Assembly (NCBI RefSeq): GCF_001544695.2
Contig: NZ_FCOM02000035.1
Coordinates: 19,337 to 83,336, forward strand
Direction: 5' to 3'
DNA from: Caballeronia arvi
GTDB lineage: Bacteria > Pseudomonadota > Gammaproteobacteria > Burkholderiales > Burkholderiaceae
DNA: 64,000 nucleotides
Part shown: positions 18,532 through 26,767 of the stretch, in pieces
Position numbering within the stretch: position 1 is the first letter of the stretch
Layout of the letters: every line of letters begins with the position of its first letter
Position numbers and translations under genes: made by a program
The notes under the pieces: model-generated
Told to the model about the DNA's origin: nothing
Databases searched by the model: none
Seen by the model: only the letters and a program-made list of their open reading frames with translations

Positions 18532-19355
18532 TGGGACAAATCGTTGGTGGTTTCGCCACCTCTCACGTTCTGTTTTCTCCGGAAAGCGTCGAAGCGGAAG
18601 CAGAGCGCGTTCTTCAAGGCATGACTGAAATCCGCAGCCGTCTCCACGCTTTAAAGCCGGACGTTCTGGTGATTGCCGGCAGTGACCACGCGAACAATTT
18701 TACGCTGCGTCAGCAAGTCACACTTGCGGTCGGTGTCGCGGATGAATATGTTCCACTCGGGGACATGGGGATTGCGCAGACGCCCTTCCGCGGTCATCGG
18801 GATTTTGGAGAAAGTTTGGCTCGCTACGCAGCCGAATGCGGCTTCGATCTGGTGCAAGTGGAAGAGGTGCGACCCGATCACGGCATGGCGCTGACAAAGC
18901 TTGCTGTGGATCCGACGGATTTAATCCCCACCGTACTCATATATATCAACAGCAATATGCCGGTTCCCCCTTCTCCCGCACGGAGTTTTGCGCTGGGTGA
19001 TGTCTTGCGAAAGATGGTCAACAATGCGCGATCAGGCAGTGAGCGGGTTGTTGTCGTCGGCAGTGGCGGCATGTCGCACTGGTTGCGTGTACCAGGGCAA
19101 GGTCGGATCGCAGCAGATTTTGACCGACGCTTCTTGAATGCCATGGTCGAGGGCCACTCTGACGTACTGGCCCGTCTTAGTACCGAAGAGCTGGAGAACG
19201 AGACAGGAAATGGAGGCCTCGAACTCACAGCATGGTTATTAATGGCGGGTTCCCTCGGCCGTGCGGTCGGAGAGATTATCTACTACGAGCCGATTAAGAA
19301 ATGGGATACCGGCATGGGCGGTGTTCAGCTATTTGCGACGCCGGAAGATAGCTAA
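18531..19355 (+). CDS. Class III extradiol ring-cleavage dioxygenase catalytic subunit, LigB/CarBb type, copy 1
   Basis: This is the Fe(II) catalytic subunit, 274 residues, that opens a catecholic ring with O2. Expected metal ligands are visible: His12 in FATSHVLF, His near 53 in IAGSDHANNF and Glu in GNGGLELTAW near 230. The catalytic acid/base His is in SGGMSHWLR, and PDHGMAL also matches the family. The length fits CarBb (about 270) and DesZ-like LigB members. With the neighbouring hydrolase it forms a cleavage-hydrolysis cassette. The natural substrate cannot be read from sequence; a 2,3-dihydroxybiphenyl-like diol is likely because the partner hydrolase is CarC-like. Confidence 0.9.
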   Translation: MGQIVGGFATSHVLFSPESVEAEAERVLQGMTEIRSRLHALKPDVLVIAGSDHANNFTLRQQVTLAVGVADEYVPLGDMGIAQTPFRGHRDFGESLARYAAECGFDLVQVEEVRPDHGMALTKLAVDPTDLIPTVLIYINSNMPVPPSPARSFALGDVLRKMVNNARSGSERVVVVGSGGMSHWLRVPGQGRIAADFDRRFLNAMVEGHSDVLARLSTEELENETGNGGLELTAWLLMAGSLGRAVGEIIYYEPIKKWDTGMGGVQLFATPEDS

Positions 19356-19458
19356 CGCCCCGATAGCGGTTGTCATGTTATTCGATCTTCCGATCGACTC
19401 AAGGCGATAGCCAATGGGCATTCTGAGTCTGAACATTAGTGTTGAACTGGGTGCAATC

Positions 19459-20415
19459 ATGAAATATCGGCTTCCTCCACTTCTTGCCTTGCGTGCATTC
19501 GAAGCATCTGCCCGGCACCTTTCGTTCACAAAAGCGGGTACTGAGCTGCATCTCACACAAGGGGCGATCTCCCGCCATATCAGAATACTTGAGAGCTTCC
19601 TTGGTCATCCGCTGTTTCTCCGTTTGACTCGAAAAATTGAACTGACCCAACTTGGCCAGGAATACTTTTCATCAGTGCAACAGGCGTTAACACTTATTTC
19701 TAAAGCGACCAACGTCGCCACACGGGACACGCATCGAGTGCTAACTCTCGATGTCTTGCCAAGCCTCGCAACCTATTGGCTAATTCCAAGACTCTCAGAT
19801 TTCACTGAGCGTCATCGAGATATCGAAGTGCGTTTGGTTTCATCAATTGAACCTGTCGATCTGCTAAATAACGAAGCTGACGTCGCGATTCGGGTTGGTA
19901 AAGTTCCAAACACTAGGCACGACCGGCGCGCGCCACGAATCGATCTCAACATGACCGATAGCTGGAACGGTCTGCATATCGAGCCGCTGTTTCCCGATGT
20001 ATTGGTTCCTATCGTTTCCCGCGGCCTGGTTGATCAGGTTGGGCCGATCGAGAAGCCAGCCGACGTGCTGAAGTTTCGATTGATCAATATGGCAAGCCGC
20101 CGCTACGCCTGGATAGATTGGCTTGCCTGTTATGATTTGCAGTTGTCCGACGATATTGAAATGCTCGACTTTGGGCATTTCTTCATGGCGTTACAAGCCG
20201 CAAAACATGGCAAAGGCGTCGCTCTCGTTCCTCGCATTATTTTCGAAAAATGTGATAATCGCGGCGACTTGTTCATGCCTTTAGCTGGCGAGTTTCCCAG
20301 CGCCGGCGCGTACTATCTCCTAGCCCGTGAGGATGCACTCGGAGATCAGGCCGTCCGACTGCTGTGCGAGTGGATTGCTGAAGAGGCGGGGCAGCTCACT
20401 CAGTCAGCGCCGTAG
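19459..20415 (+). CDS. LysR-family transcriptional regulator (GcvA type)
   Basis: This is a 318-residue LysR regulator. The winged HTH (LPPLLALRAFEASARHLSFT, AGTELHLTQGAISRHIRILE) is followed by the effector domain (TLDVLPSLATYWLIPRLSDF). ATG 19459 starts the conserved MKYRLPPLLALRAFE; an upstream in-frame ATG at 19414 adds 15 residues with no family match. It is codirectional with and 103 bases behind the hydrolase-ligA-ligB genes, a position that would fit control of the cluster together with the GntR protein further on. Confidence 0.92.
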   Translation: MKYRLPPLLALRAFEASARHLSFTKAGTELHLTQGAISRHIRILESFLGHPLFLRLTRKIELTQLGQEYFSSVQQALTLISKATNVATRDTHRVLTLDVLPSLATYWLIPRLSDFTERHRDIEVRLVSSIEPVDLLNNEADVAIRVGKVPNTRHDRRAPRIDLNMTDSWNGLHIEPLFPDVLVPIVSRGLVDQVGPIEKPADVLKFRLINMASRRYAWIDWLACYDLQLSDDIEMLDFGHFFMALQAAKHGKGVALVPRIIFEKCDNRGDLFMPLAGEFPSAGAYYLLAREDALGDQAVRLLCEWIAEEAGQLTQSAP

Positions 20416-20931
20416 TCGTCGTTAGAAAAAATCTAACCCTCGATTACGACGCGGGATCACGCATGCGCGACGGCGGGGCGCTCGCTCGCTCGGCGACCCT
20501 GGAAGGCCATCTAAAGCGAACCGTCGCCATGCCGGATTAGAACGCTCGGTGAGGCACTCAAGCGCGGAGAGCCCTCGTTCGAGCGCAATCGTTGCACGCT
20601 CAACAAAGCGCTGCAGCTAGGGCAACTTCTCCATCGGGGCTTTATTCTCTCCTGCACTGTCGGCCACGTACGCCGGACCGCTACAATCGACTCCAAAGCC
20701 AGAATTGTTTTTCGAAGATATTGCTAAAATGCAGAGATTGTGGCACGTACTCGCTGTCCCGCAGCGCCCGTAAATTGAAGCCGAGAGCGTCGGTTAGCGC
20801 AATGTGAGCTGTCACGTCGTGAACGATTGATTACATACATGGAGACTTCGAGCGCCTGATTTGAAAGAGAACAGGTCAGCAAGCATTGTCGCCTCGGTTA
20901 TCCGATTTTCCGAATCAATTTATCAAAGCAT
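20416..20931. other. Intergenic region with a possible gene remnant
   Basis: No complete gene is seen. On the minus strand, about 20690-20840, a 49-codon piece reads TAHIALTDALGFNLRALRDS and continues EYVPQSLHFSNIFEKQFWLW before a stop. It has no start codon and its family is not recognised. The right part carries the promoter of the GntR gene. Confidence 0.35.
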
Positions 20932-21612
20932 ATGAACGGCACACGTAGAATTATTCAGAGCGACCGGTTGCGCGATCAGGTTTATCAGTTGTTGCGGGAA
21001 GATCTTCTCAGCGGAACTTTAGCGGCAGGTACCCGTCTTGTCGAACTCGATCTGGCCCAGCGGTACGGCGTCTCCAGGACGCCGGTTCGGGAGGCACTTT
21101 TTCAACTCGCACGGGAGGGACTGGTCGCGCAAACGGACCGCGGCTACGCACTGATGGCTGATACCCCACTGGACTTCGTTCAGCGCATGGGAGTCAGACT
21201 GCTACTCGATCCATCGCTCGCGGCCCATGCGGCCCGAAACGGGACGGACCAACAGATTGAAGAACTGCGTCTTACATACAAAAAACTGACGAAAGCCGCC
21301 GAGACGGCAAAGTTCGTGCCTTTTGTCACGGCGCTACATCAATTCCGTACTCTGTTACTGGAAATGAGCCATAACACCGCCCTATCGCGTGTGTGCGCCG
21401 TCCTGGAAGACCAATTTTTACTCGTGCGTAATGAATATTTCAAGAAGGACGAAAATCGCAAAACCGCAATTGAGCACAACGGACTACTTCTGAAGGCGAT
21501 CGAGACCCGAGATGCGAAAGCTGCAACTCGCGTAGCGAAAGAATATATTGAGCTACTGATCGCGACTGACCCGTCCGGGTCTAGGAACGCACAAACGAAA
21601 CCTACGGTTTGA
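20932..21612 (+). CDS. GntR-family transcriptional regulator (FadR/FCD type)
   Basis: This is a 226-residue regulator. The N-terminal winged HTH is typical of GntR (LRDQVYQLLREDLLSGTLAA, LVELDLAQRYGVSRTPVREA). The C-terminal region is all-helical and FCD-like (VRLLLDPSLAAHAA, HQFRTLLLEMSHN, HNGLLLKAIETRDAKAATRV). FCD regulators bind small palindromes of the TNGTNNNACNA type and usually release DNA when a pathway acid is bound. The GT-AC core of the palindrome found upstream of four catabolic units here fits that type, so this is the best local candidate for the common regulator. GntR proteins also regulate some carbazole clusters. Confidence 0.9.
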   Translation: MNGTRRIIQSDRLRDQVYQLLREDLLSGTLAAGTRLVELDLAQRYGVSRTPVREALFQLAREGLVAQTDRGYALMADTPLDFVQRMGVRLLLDPSLAAHAARNGTDQQIEELRLTYKKLTKAAETAKFVPFVTALHQFRTLLLEMSHNTALSRVCAVLEDQFLLVRNEYFKKDENRKTAIEHNGLLLKAIETRDAKAATRVAKEYIELLIATDPSGSRNAQTKPTV

Positions 21613-21685
21613 TACGTACACGCCACAGACGATTGCGACCGCCCCGGGGAGGAACTCATCCTCCTGCTCTGGACCCAAGAGCTAA

Positions 21686-21717
21686 AAGCGCCGTCCTCCT
21701 TAAAAAGAAGACGGCGC
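21686..21717 (-). terminator. Hairpin terminator between convergent units
   Basis: A 9-bp perfect stem AGCGCCGTC/GACGGCGCT with a 14-base loop lies between the GntR gene and the convergent hydrolase operon. Read on the minus strand it is followed by TTTT, so it should terminate the leftward operon; it may also slow rightward transcription. Confidence 0.75.
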
Positions 21718-21740
21718 TGGACCACCCCCTGCCTAGATGC

Positions 21741-22598
21741 TTACTCCTCCCAATCCTCCAGAAGGAATCTGGTCGTCACGTCGACGAAAAGCTTCGGCGT
21801 TTCCATCATGACCCAGTGACCGGCGTGCGGAATAAACACTCCCCACGAGTTTTCAAGCAACTCGAGATAGCGGACATTGCGCGCTGGCACGGCGATCTTG
21901 TCTTCCTTTCCTGCGACCACGAGCGTCGGCGTCTTCACCGCTGCGATTTGTTCTTCGGGATAGGTCAGATCGGATCGCGCGATCCGGGTGATGGCGGCTT
22001 GGGCAGCGGGATCCTGCATCAACGCGTGACGATACTGCAGGACTTCGTCTTCCACTTTGAAGCGGGAACCGGTCAGAGTTTGCATCACTGCACGCATTGC
22101 TTCCAGCGTATAGTCGTAGCGCCTTAAGGTTGCCTTTGCAGTCGGATCAGGATTACTGATCGCGAGGCCAGCGCTGCCCATGAGGACAAGCTTGCCGACC
22201 AACTCAGGGCGCTCGATACACACGCCCAATGAGGTCGCGCCGCCCATCGAATTCCCAATCACGCTGACGGGTGCGAGCTTCAGAGTCTCAATAAGACCAG
22301 TTAGATGACGGTTACGGCTTGCCTGGTCATAAGCATACGTGTCGGGTGACGGCTTCGCCGACCGGCCGAATCCAGGCATGTCGTAGGCGATAACTCTGAA
22401 GTTCTTCGCATATTCGGGCAGGCACGCACGCCAGTTGCCCCAGCTGTCAGCGCCCGGACCGCCACCATGAATCAGAATCAGGTCCGGGCCGTCGCCAAGT
22501 TCCAAGTAATGTGTCTCGACGCCATCCACTGTGACGGTACGGGAAGCGTCTTCGGCCCAGCCGGGCAGTTTCAGTTCATTCATCACGATCATGTCCAA
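21741..22598 (-). CDS. Meta-cleavage product C-C hydrolase (CarC/MhpC/BphD-like), copy 2
   Basis: This is a 285-residue paralogue of 17399-18247. It shows ILIHGGGPGADSWGNW, DMPGFGRSAKPSP, the nucleophile in VIGNSMGGATSLG, LVLMGSAGLAISNP, the Asp in VVAGKEDKIAV and the canonical IPHAGHWVMMETP His motif. The glycine in HAGHW is the family norm, unlike copy 1. It is the last gene of a minus-strand operon AspDH-like, ligA, ligB, hydrolase. Possible starts are 22598, 22592 or 22583; a GGA before the last makes it also plausible. It should hydrolyse the product of the adjacent LigB. Confidence 0.92.
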   Translation of the reverse strand: MDMIVMNELKLPGWAEDASRTVTVDGVETHYLELGDGPDLILIHGGGPGADSWGNWRACLPEYAKNFRVIAYDMPGFGRSAKPSPDTYAYDQASRNRHLTGLIETLKLAPVSVIGNSMGGATSLGVCIERPELVGKLVLMGSAGLAISNPDPTAKATLRRYDYTLEAMRAVMQTLTGSRFKVEDEVLQYRHALMQDPAAQAAITRIARSDLTYPEEQIAAVKTPTLVVAGKEDKIAVPARNVRYLELLENSWGVFIPHAGHWVMMETPKLFVDVTTRFLLEDWEE

Positions 22599-22618
22599 AA
22601 GATAATTGCATCAACAAC

Positions 22619-23443
22619 TTATGGAGTTTCATTGTCGGTGTCCATCAGGACGCCGCCCATGCCGGTCCACCAAGAGGTCAGCGGCTCGTAGTAGATTTCG
22701 CGTCCGCGCGCAGTCCCAGCGACACCGGCAATGAACGCCCACGCGGCAATTTCTAGCCCCCCATTGCCACCCTGCTCTAAGATGTCGTCACGCGTGAACT
22801 TCGTAAGCTCCGAGCCGTTCCCGGAAGCCAGGCGATCGATGACGTACCGATCCCACTTCTCGTTGACCTCGCCAGAACGGGGATGGCAGATCCAGTGCGA
22901 TAGTCCTCCACTGCCGATGACGGCAACGCGCTCCTGCGCCGAGCGCTCCTCTTCGACGTAAGTTCGCAGCGCCACGCCCAGTGCATAAGCCCGGGCACAC
23001 GACGGCGTTGGTGACATCACAGTATTCAGATACAGCGGCACCAGTGCCGCCTTAGCGTCCGGATTGCTGAACGCGTTCGGGAATGCAACGCCGTGGTCGG
23101 GCAGAACGTTTTCAACGGGTGTCAGGTCAAACCCGGCCTGCGCGCAGAATGCGGCAAAGCCAAGACCGAACTCGCGATTGCCACGAACGGGGGTGCGAGG
23201 CATGCCCATGTCCCCCAGCGGCTGGTACTCGTCGGCGATCCCGATAGCCAGTGGGATCTGTGCGTCGAGCGTAAAATTGTTGAGATGATCGCTCGAAGCG
23301 ACCACGAGAACGTCTGGCCGGCTGTCGGCAATTGCCCTGCCGATCGAGGCCATGCCGGTACACACCCGGCTAATAGCCTCCGCTTCGCCCTCGGAATCAC
23401 CAAACGTGTGAGAAGTAGCCGCTGCGCTAACAATTCGTCCCAT
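22619..23443 (-). CDS. Class III extradiol ring-cleavage dioxygenase catalytic subunit, LigB/CarBb type, copy 2
   Basis: This is a 274-residue paralogue of 18531-19355 with identical length. The metal ligands are His12 in AATSHTF, His in VASSDHLNNF and Glu in GNGGLEIAAW; the catalytic His is in GSGGLSHWIC. Motifs LGDMGMPRTPVRGNREFG and YYEPLTSWWTGMGGV are shared with copy 1. It lies 9 bases after its ligA-type partner and 20 bases before the hydrolase. Having two sets implies either two ring-cleavage steps, as for a multi-ring compound, or two substrates. Confidence 0.9.
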   Translation of the reverse strand: MGRIVSAAATSHTFGDSEGEAEAISRVCTGMASIGRAIADSRPDVLVVASSDHLNNFTLDAQIPLAIGIADEYQPLGDMGMPRTPVRGNREFGLGFAAFCAQAGFDLTPVENVLPDHGVAFPNAFSNPDAKAALVPLYLNTVMSPTPSCARAYALGVALRTYVEEERSAQERVAVIGSGGLSHWICHPRSGEVNEKWDRYVIDRLASGNGSELTKFTRDDILEQGGNGGLEIAAWAFIAGVAGTARGREIYYEPLTSWWTGMGGVLMDTDNETP

Positions 23444-23452
23444 GGATTCCCC

Positions 23453-23728
23453 TCAGTGCCGTTCTTCTAGTGAATCGAGAAAAGGCGCGACAGACGCAGG
23501 CTTCAGTTGAAGCAGTCCGCGTAGCGCGAGAAACTTGAGGCGCAGATTCGGATGAACGCCGAGCTGTTCCATCGCCTCGGAGAGGTCCCCCTTCAGGAGT
23601 GCCTGCTGACAGCGCGGCACACGATATGCGGCGTACACCTCGTCCGGACTAGAACGCAGCTGTGCTGCCAGCTCTTTGTTTTTCAGCGCCGCCGAAATCA
23701 GACGGTGAAGTTCGACTGGTGGTTTCAT
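23453..23728 (-). CDS. Extradiol dioxygenase small subunit, LigA/CarBa type, copy 2
   Basis: This is a 91-residue alpha subunit, close to CarBa in size. It contains VELHRLISAALKNKELAAQL, EVYAAYRVPRCQQALL and the diagnostic MEQLGVHPNLRLKFLALRG. ATG 23728 is preferred because it precedes the family-like helix; a longer in-frame reading overlaps the upstream gene. It lies 13 bases after the aspartate-dehydrogenase-like gene and 9 bases before its catalytic partner. Confidence 0.87.
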   Translation of the reverse strand: MKPPVELHRLISAALKNKELAAQLRSSPDEVYAAYRVPRCQQALLKGDLSEAMEQLGVHPNLRLKFLALRGLLQLKPASVAPFLDSLEERH

Positions 23729-23741
23729 AGCGCTTGGCTCA

Positions 23742-24554
23742 TCAGGTGCCGACGCGAAGCGGCGCGCCCATCTTCCGCAGCGCAGCCACAATGCTCTGCG
23801 CCGTGATACGACCGGTCTTCGGGTTCTCGGTCGGGATGTTCTCGATGGTCATCTCGAAGCGGGCGGAGTCCGAGTCGACCACGATCGTATGCGTATTGCG
23901 CGTCAGTGCTGGATCGGCCCATATCTCGAGCTGTGTGGCGTCCGGTCCGACTCCGGCCAGCGAAAGGGCCACCGCCACGTTAAGATTGGCAGGAAAGCCC
24001 ACCGCCGCCTCGCGCGCCGTTCCGGCAAAGACCCTCAAAGGCGTCTTTATATCGCTGATGTCGATCCGGTTTTCGTTCAAAAATGGCGCACCTACAAGGC
24101 CTTTTACCGGCTTGCGCGTGACCATTTGCACCGACGAAATCTTTCCTTCCGCTGCCGCCGTCACCGCGTCGAGACCCAGCAGGGCGCCGGTTGGCACCTG
24201 TATATGGCCACCCGTTTCGCGCGCGAGATCGATCAGGTCCGGGCGCGCCAGCAGCGCGCCACAGCTTAGGACCACCACAGTCTTTGCAGCCCGCAGTGCA
24301 GGCTCGACGATGCCCGGCAGTAACGCCGGTGGAGCGCACTCGACGATCACGTCGCACTCCTGCGCCATTTCGTCGAAAGACATTAGACGCGGCCGGCTTT
24401 GAAGCTGCTCCAGCCACGCACCGGCTACGTCCGCGTCGCGCGCGGCCACCCCGACCAGACTTACGCCTGGCACCCCTCTATCGATCGCTGCGGCCACTCG
24501 CTTGCCAACGGCGCCCAGTCCCGCGATACCGACCTTCGTCATTCGTCTTTGCAT
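23742..24554 (-). CDS. Aspartate-dehydrogenase-domain (NadX/DUF108-like) oxidoreductase, copy 1
   Basis: This 270-residue NAD(P)-dependent enzyme has a Rossmann motif KVGIAGLGAVGKRVAAAIDR, DVIVECAPPALLP, VPTGALLGLDAVTAAAEGKI with the family region VTRKPVKGLVGAPFL, and the C-terminal domain FPANLNVAVALSLAGVGPD. Family members oxidise L-aspartate to iminoaspartate, but here the gene is first in an operon with ring-cleavage genes, and a paralogue at 34060 is also beside a LigB gene. An aromatic-pathway role, such as semialdehyde or imine oxidation, is therefore more likely than NAD biosynthesis; this is inference. GGAAG precedes ATG 24554. Confidence 0.85.
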   Translation of the reverse strand: MQRRMTKVGIAGLGAVGKRVAAAIDRGVPGVSLVGVAARDADVAGAWLEQLQSRPRLMSFDEMAQECDVIVECAPPALLPGIVEPALRAAKTVVVLSCGALLARPDLIDLARETGGHIQVPTGALLGLDAVTAAAEGKISSVQMVTRKPVKGLVGAPFLNENRIDISDIKTPLRVFAGTAREAAVGFPANLNVAVALSLAGVGPDATQLEIWADPALTRNTHTIVVDSDSARFEMTIENIPTENPKTGRITAQSIVAALRKMGAPLRVGT

Positions 24555-25262
24555 TCGCTTCTTCCTGCAATAAAAAATTGGTCCAACTCTCCTTCACAAT
24601 GCAAGGAACTAAAACGATGGTAGAAGCCCTCAAACAGCACGACAAACCATTTAGTTGAGGGCGACGCATTCGTCTCAGTCATGGGTCGGATCCGATTGGA
24701 CATAGCCCAAAATGGCGCTTAACGATACCGCCGGGTGATCGAGCATCTGCTGGGCGGCCTCCAGCATCGACAACAACGACAGACTTACCGAGCCTGTCTG
24801 GGTGCGCTACGCATGGGCAATGGGCTTCGGGCATGACAGGCTGGAAGCCGCTTGCCTGCTGACCATCGATCTCAAGGAACTGAGCTACCGGTTCATCGTC
24901 TCGATACTGGGGCATGGGCTTGAAAGCAAAACCAATACGGCTGCTGATGCCGAGGGTGAACTACGACAGCCTCGAGGACAGCGCCAGTCTGTCAAGCCCG
25001 GCGCTACCTCGCGTTCCAAGCGCCCGAGAATATTTCGTGGTGGTGCGTGAGACGAACCTGCACGATCCCGCAGTCCTCGCGATGCGCGACTGGCTGCTTG
25101 AAGAATCCGCCATTCAAAGCCGCGACCGAAATCCGGGCCTGTCGTCGTATGCACAAGTTCGCACCGAGCGACTATTTCTCCACAGCCCGAGCCGCAGTTG
25201 CACATTCGACCAATCGAGAGGGCTTCACGCGTTTATGAAGCGTGCCTCGCGGCGATCGGAGA
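24555..25262. other. Intergenic region between two minus-strand operons
   Basis: Besides the IS21 remnant it holds the presumed promoter of the AspDH-like/ligA/ligB/hydrolase operon just right of 24555. No copy of the 15-bp palindrome is visible here, unlike the other catabolic promoters. Confidence 0.4.
24770..25050 (+). pseudogene. IS21-family istA transposase C-terminal remnant
   Basis: The plus strand reads MGFGHDRLEAACLLTIDLKE, then LSYRFIVSILGHGLESK and, after a less certain stretch, RPRIFRGGA. This matches the usual end of IS21 IstA proteins (RLExACxxAl...ySyxsvxsILkxGLd... NIRGxxYY). There is no N-terminus, no istB and no visible IS ends, and the end is altered. It shows that an IS21 element once lay between the ring-cleavage operon and the oxygenase operon. 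Confidence 0.6.
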
Positions 25263-25745
25263 CTAAAGGTCAAGCTTTCTGCGCAGGACAACCGGCTTGC
25301 CACCGTGCGTCTTTTTGCTCATCCATGCCGCCAGCGCAGAGTCTAGGTAGTCAGCATGGCCGGGAAACCATTCAAAAAGATGCGCACCGAGATCATGCAC
25401 GTCCTCCGCGCCCGCCCGGCCATCAGCTACCGCCTGTCGAACTTGACGGACCGATTCAAGCACTGCCGCATGCTCATCCATGTGACAACTACGCGGTGGA
25501 AAGCCTGTCGCTTGCATCCACTCGTCTTCCTTGCCGAAATGCTTGATCGCATGCGCCTCGAATGCATCGATCGCCGCAAGCGCGCCGGCCCCGTCACAAA
25601 GTAGGAGCATGAGCGTGACGTCGTAGAACTCGCGATGCTCATCATCCATCGGCCCAAAACCGAGTAGTCGGGCGTCACTCCAAGTTAGATCCGCATCACT
25701 TGCCAAACTTGGCGCACTCGCGTCGCGATGTGCCACGCTTTTCAT
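25263..25745 (-). CDS. Bacteriohemerythrin
   Basis: This 160-residue protein has the ligands of a non-heme di-iron O2-binding hemerythrin: FGPMDDEHREFYDV (first His), EAHAIKHFGKEDEWM (His-x3-His and Glu), CHMDEHAAVLESV (His-x3-His) and WFPGHADYLDSAL (last His and Asp). The ATG at 25745 is preferred over a GTG at 25760. It is last or next to last in the minus-strand series of Rieske oxygenase, ferredoxin, oxygenase and VOC genes. Binding or sensing O2 near O2-consuming oxygenases is a plausible role, though unproven. Confidence 0.85.
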   Translation of the reverse strand: MKSVAHRDASAPSLASDADLTWSDARLLGFGPMDDEHREFYDVTLMLLLCDGAGALAAIDAFEAHAIKHFGKEDEWMQATGFPPRSCHMDEHAAVLESVRQVRQAVADGRAGAEDVHDLGAHLFEWFPGHADYLDSALAAWMSKKTHGGKPVVLRRKLDL

Positions 25746-25948
25746 AGCAGTATTGTTCACTTTGTTTCACCCACAGCTTCAAGAGACCGGATTCATGAGC
25801 GTCAATTGCATCTCGTCATGCTGGTTACGAACGCACCAGCCTTCTTTGGCGGTCTCTTGACGTACTATCTAGAAGACTTCGTGCGGAATCTTAGACAAAC
25901 GGACAGTTTGTCGATCATGTTGTCGTGAATGGACGTTCCAAGTGCCGC

Positions 25949-26365
25949 CTACTTCGCGAACAACTGGCTCATGTCAGCAAATGCCTTGAATTCGAGCGCA
26001 TTGCCCGACGGATCCTTGAAGAACATCGTCGCCTGCTCGCCCACCAGTCCCTTGAAGCGAACCTGCGGCTCAAGGGCAAACTTGATCCCCGCTTCGCGAA
26101 CCCGTTGCGCGAGCGCGTCGAAAACTTCCATCGACAAGACGACGCCAAAATGTGGAACCGGCACCCCGTGGCCATCGACGTCGCTGTTCGAAGCGTCAGC
26201 GGCGTTTTCACACAGGTGTGTCACAATCTGATTGCCGAATAACGAGAAGTCGATCCAGTGATCGCTGCTGCGGCCCTCTTCACACCCCAGAACGGTGCCG
26301 TAGAAATGGCGCGCCGTTTCTAAGTCATGGACGGGAAACGCGAGATGAAATGGGGCTGCCTGCAT
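25949..26365 (-). CDS. VOC (glyoxalase/bleomycin-resistance) family protein, copy 2
   Basis: This 138-residue paralogue of 11903-12325 shares HLAFPV..LE/DIAR.FYG.VLGC.EGRS.DHWIDF.LFG.QIV.HL and the end GEQATMFFKDPSGNALEFKA. The distance to the upstream oxygenase gene (about 400 bases) includes a decayed reading frame, so it may have its own promoter. AGGAG precedes ATG 26365. The reaction is unknown. Confidence 0.85.
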   Translation of the reverse strand: MQAAPFHLAFPVHDLETARHFYGTVLGCEEGRSSDHWIDFSLFGNQIVTHLCENAADASNSDVDGHGVPVPHFGVVLSMEVFDALAQRVREAGIKFALEPQVRFKGLVGEQATMFFKDPSGNALEFKAFADMSQLFAK

Positions 26366-26767
26366 GATTCACACTCCTGACGCAAAAAAGTTTAGTGACG
26401 GCGCAAGGCCGCCTTGATGAAGTTATCGGGGCTCATCCGTACCGGAAGATATCCGAACTTGTGTTCGCGATCACGTCACCAAGGTACTACTACGACGTTC
26501 AAGACGTGCGCCACATTTACCGGTTGCAGCGCTTCGGCCATTGCCGCGTCATCGGGGTCGATCACGCAACGGACCGACCCAGTCGTTTCGAAGATGGTAT
26601 CTCAGGAATCGTTTATGCCCTTTCTCAAGGCACTTCACCGGCCTGCCCGCGTGCGCAACCGTCATTAATGCATCGGCCACAGCATCTCAATACCAGGCAG
26701 TGCCAGCAAAGCAGCACGTACATGTCACACATGAAGCGCGGTTACGGTACGTCCCTGACCGCCATTG
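26366..26767 (-). pseudogene. Decayed reading frame between oxygenase and VOC genes
   Basis: The minus strand reads TTGSVRCVIDPDDAAMAEAL followed by QPVNVAHVLNVVVVPW, then a stop, and continues in the same frame as FGYLPVRMSPDNFIKAALRR to a second stop just before the VOC gene. Further upstream more stops interrupt the frame. This looks like the remains of a gene that once stood in the operon, but I do not recognise the family. Confidence 0.4.
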
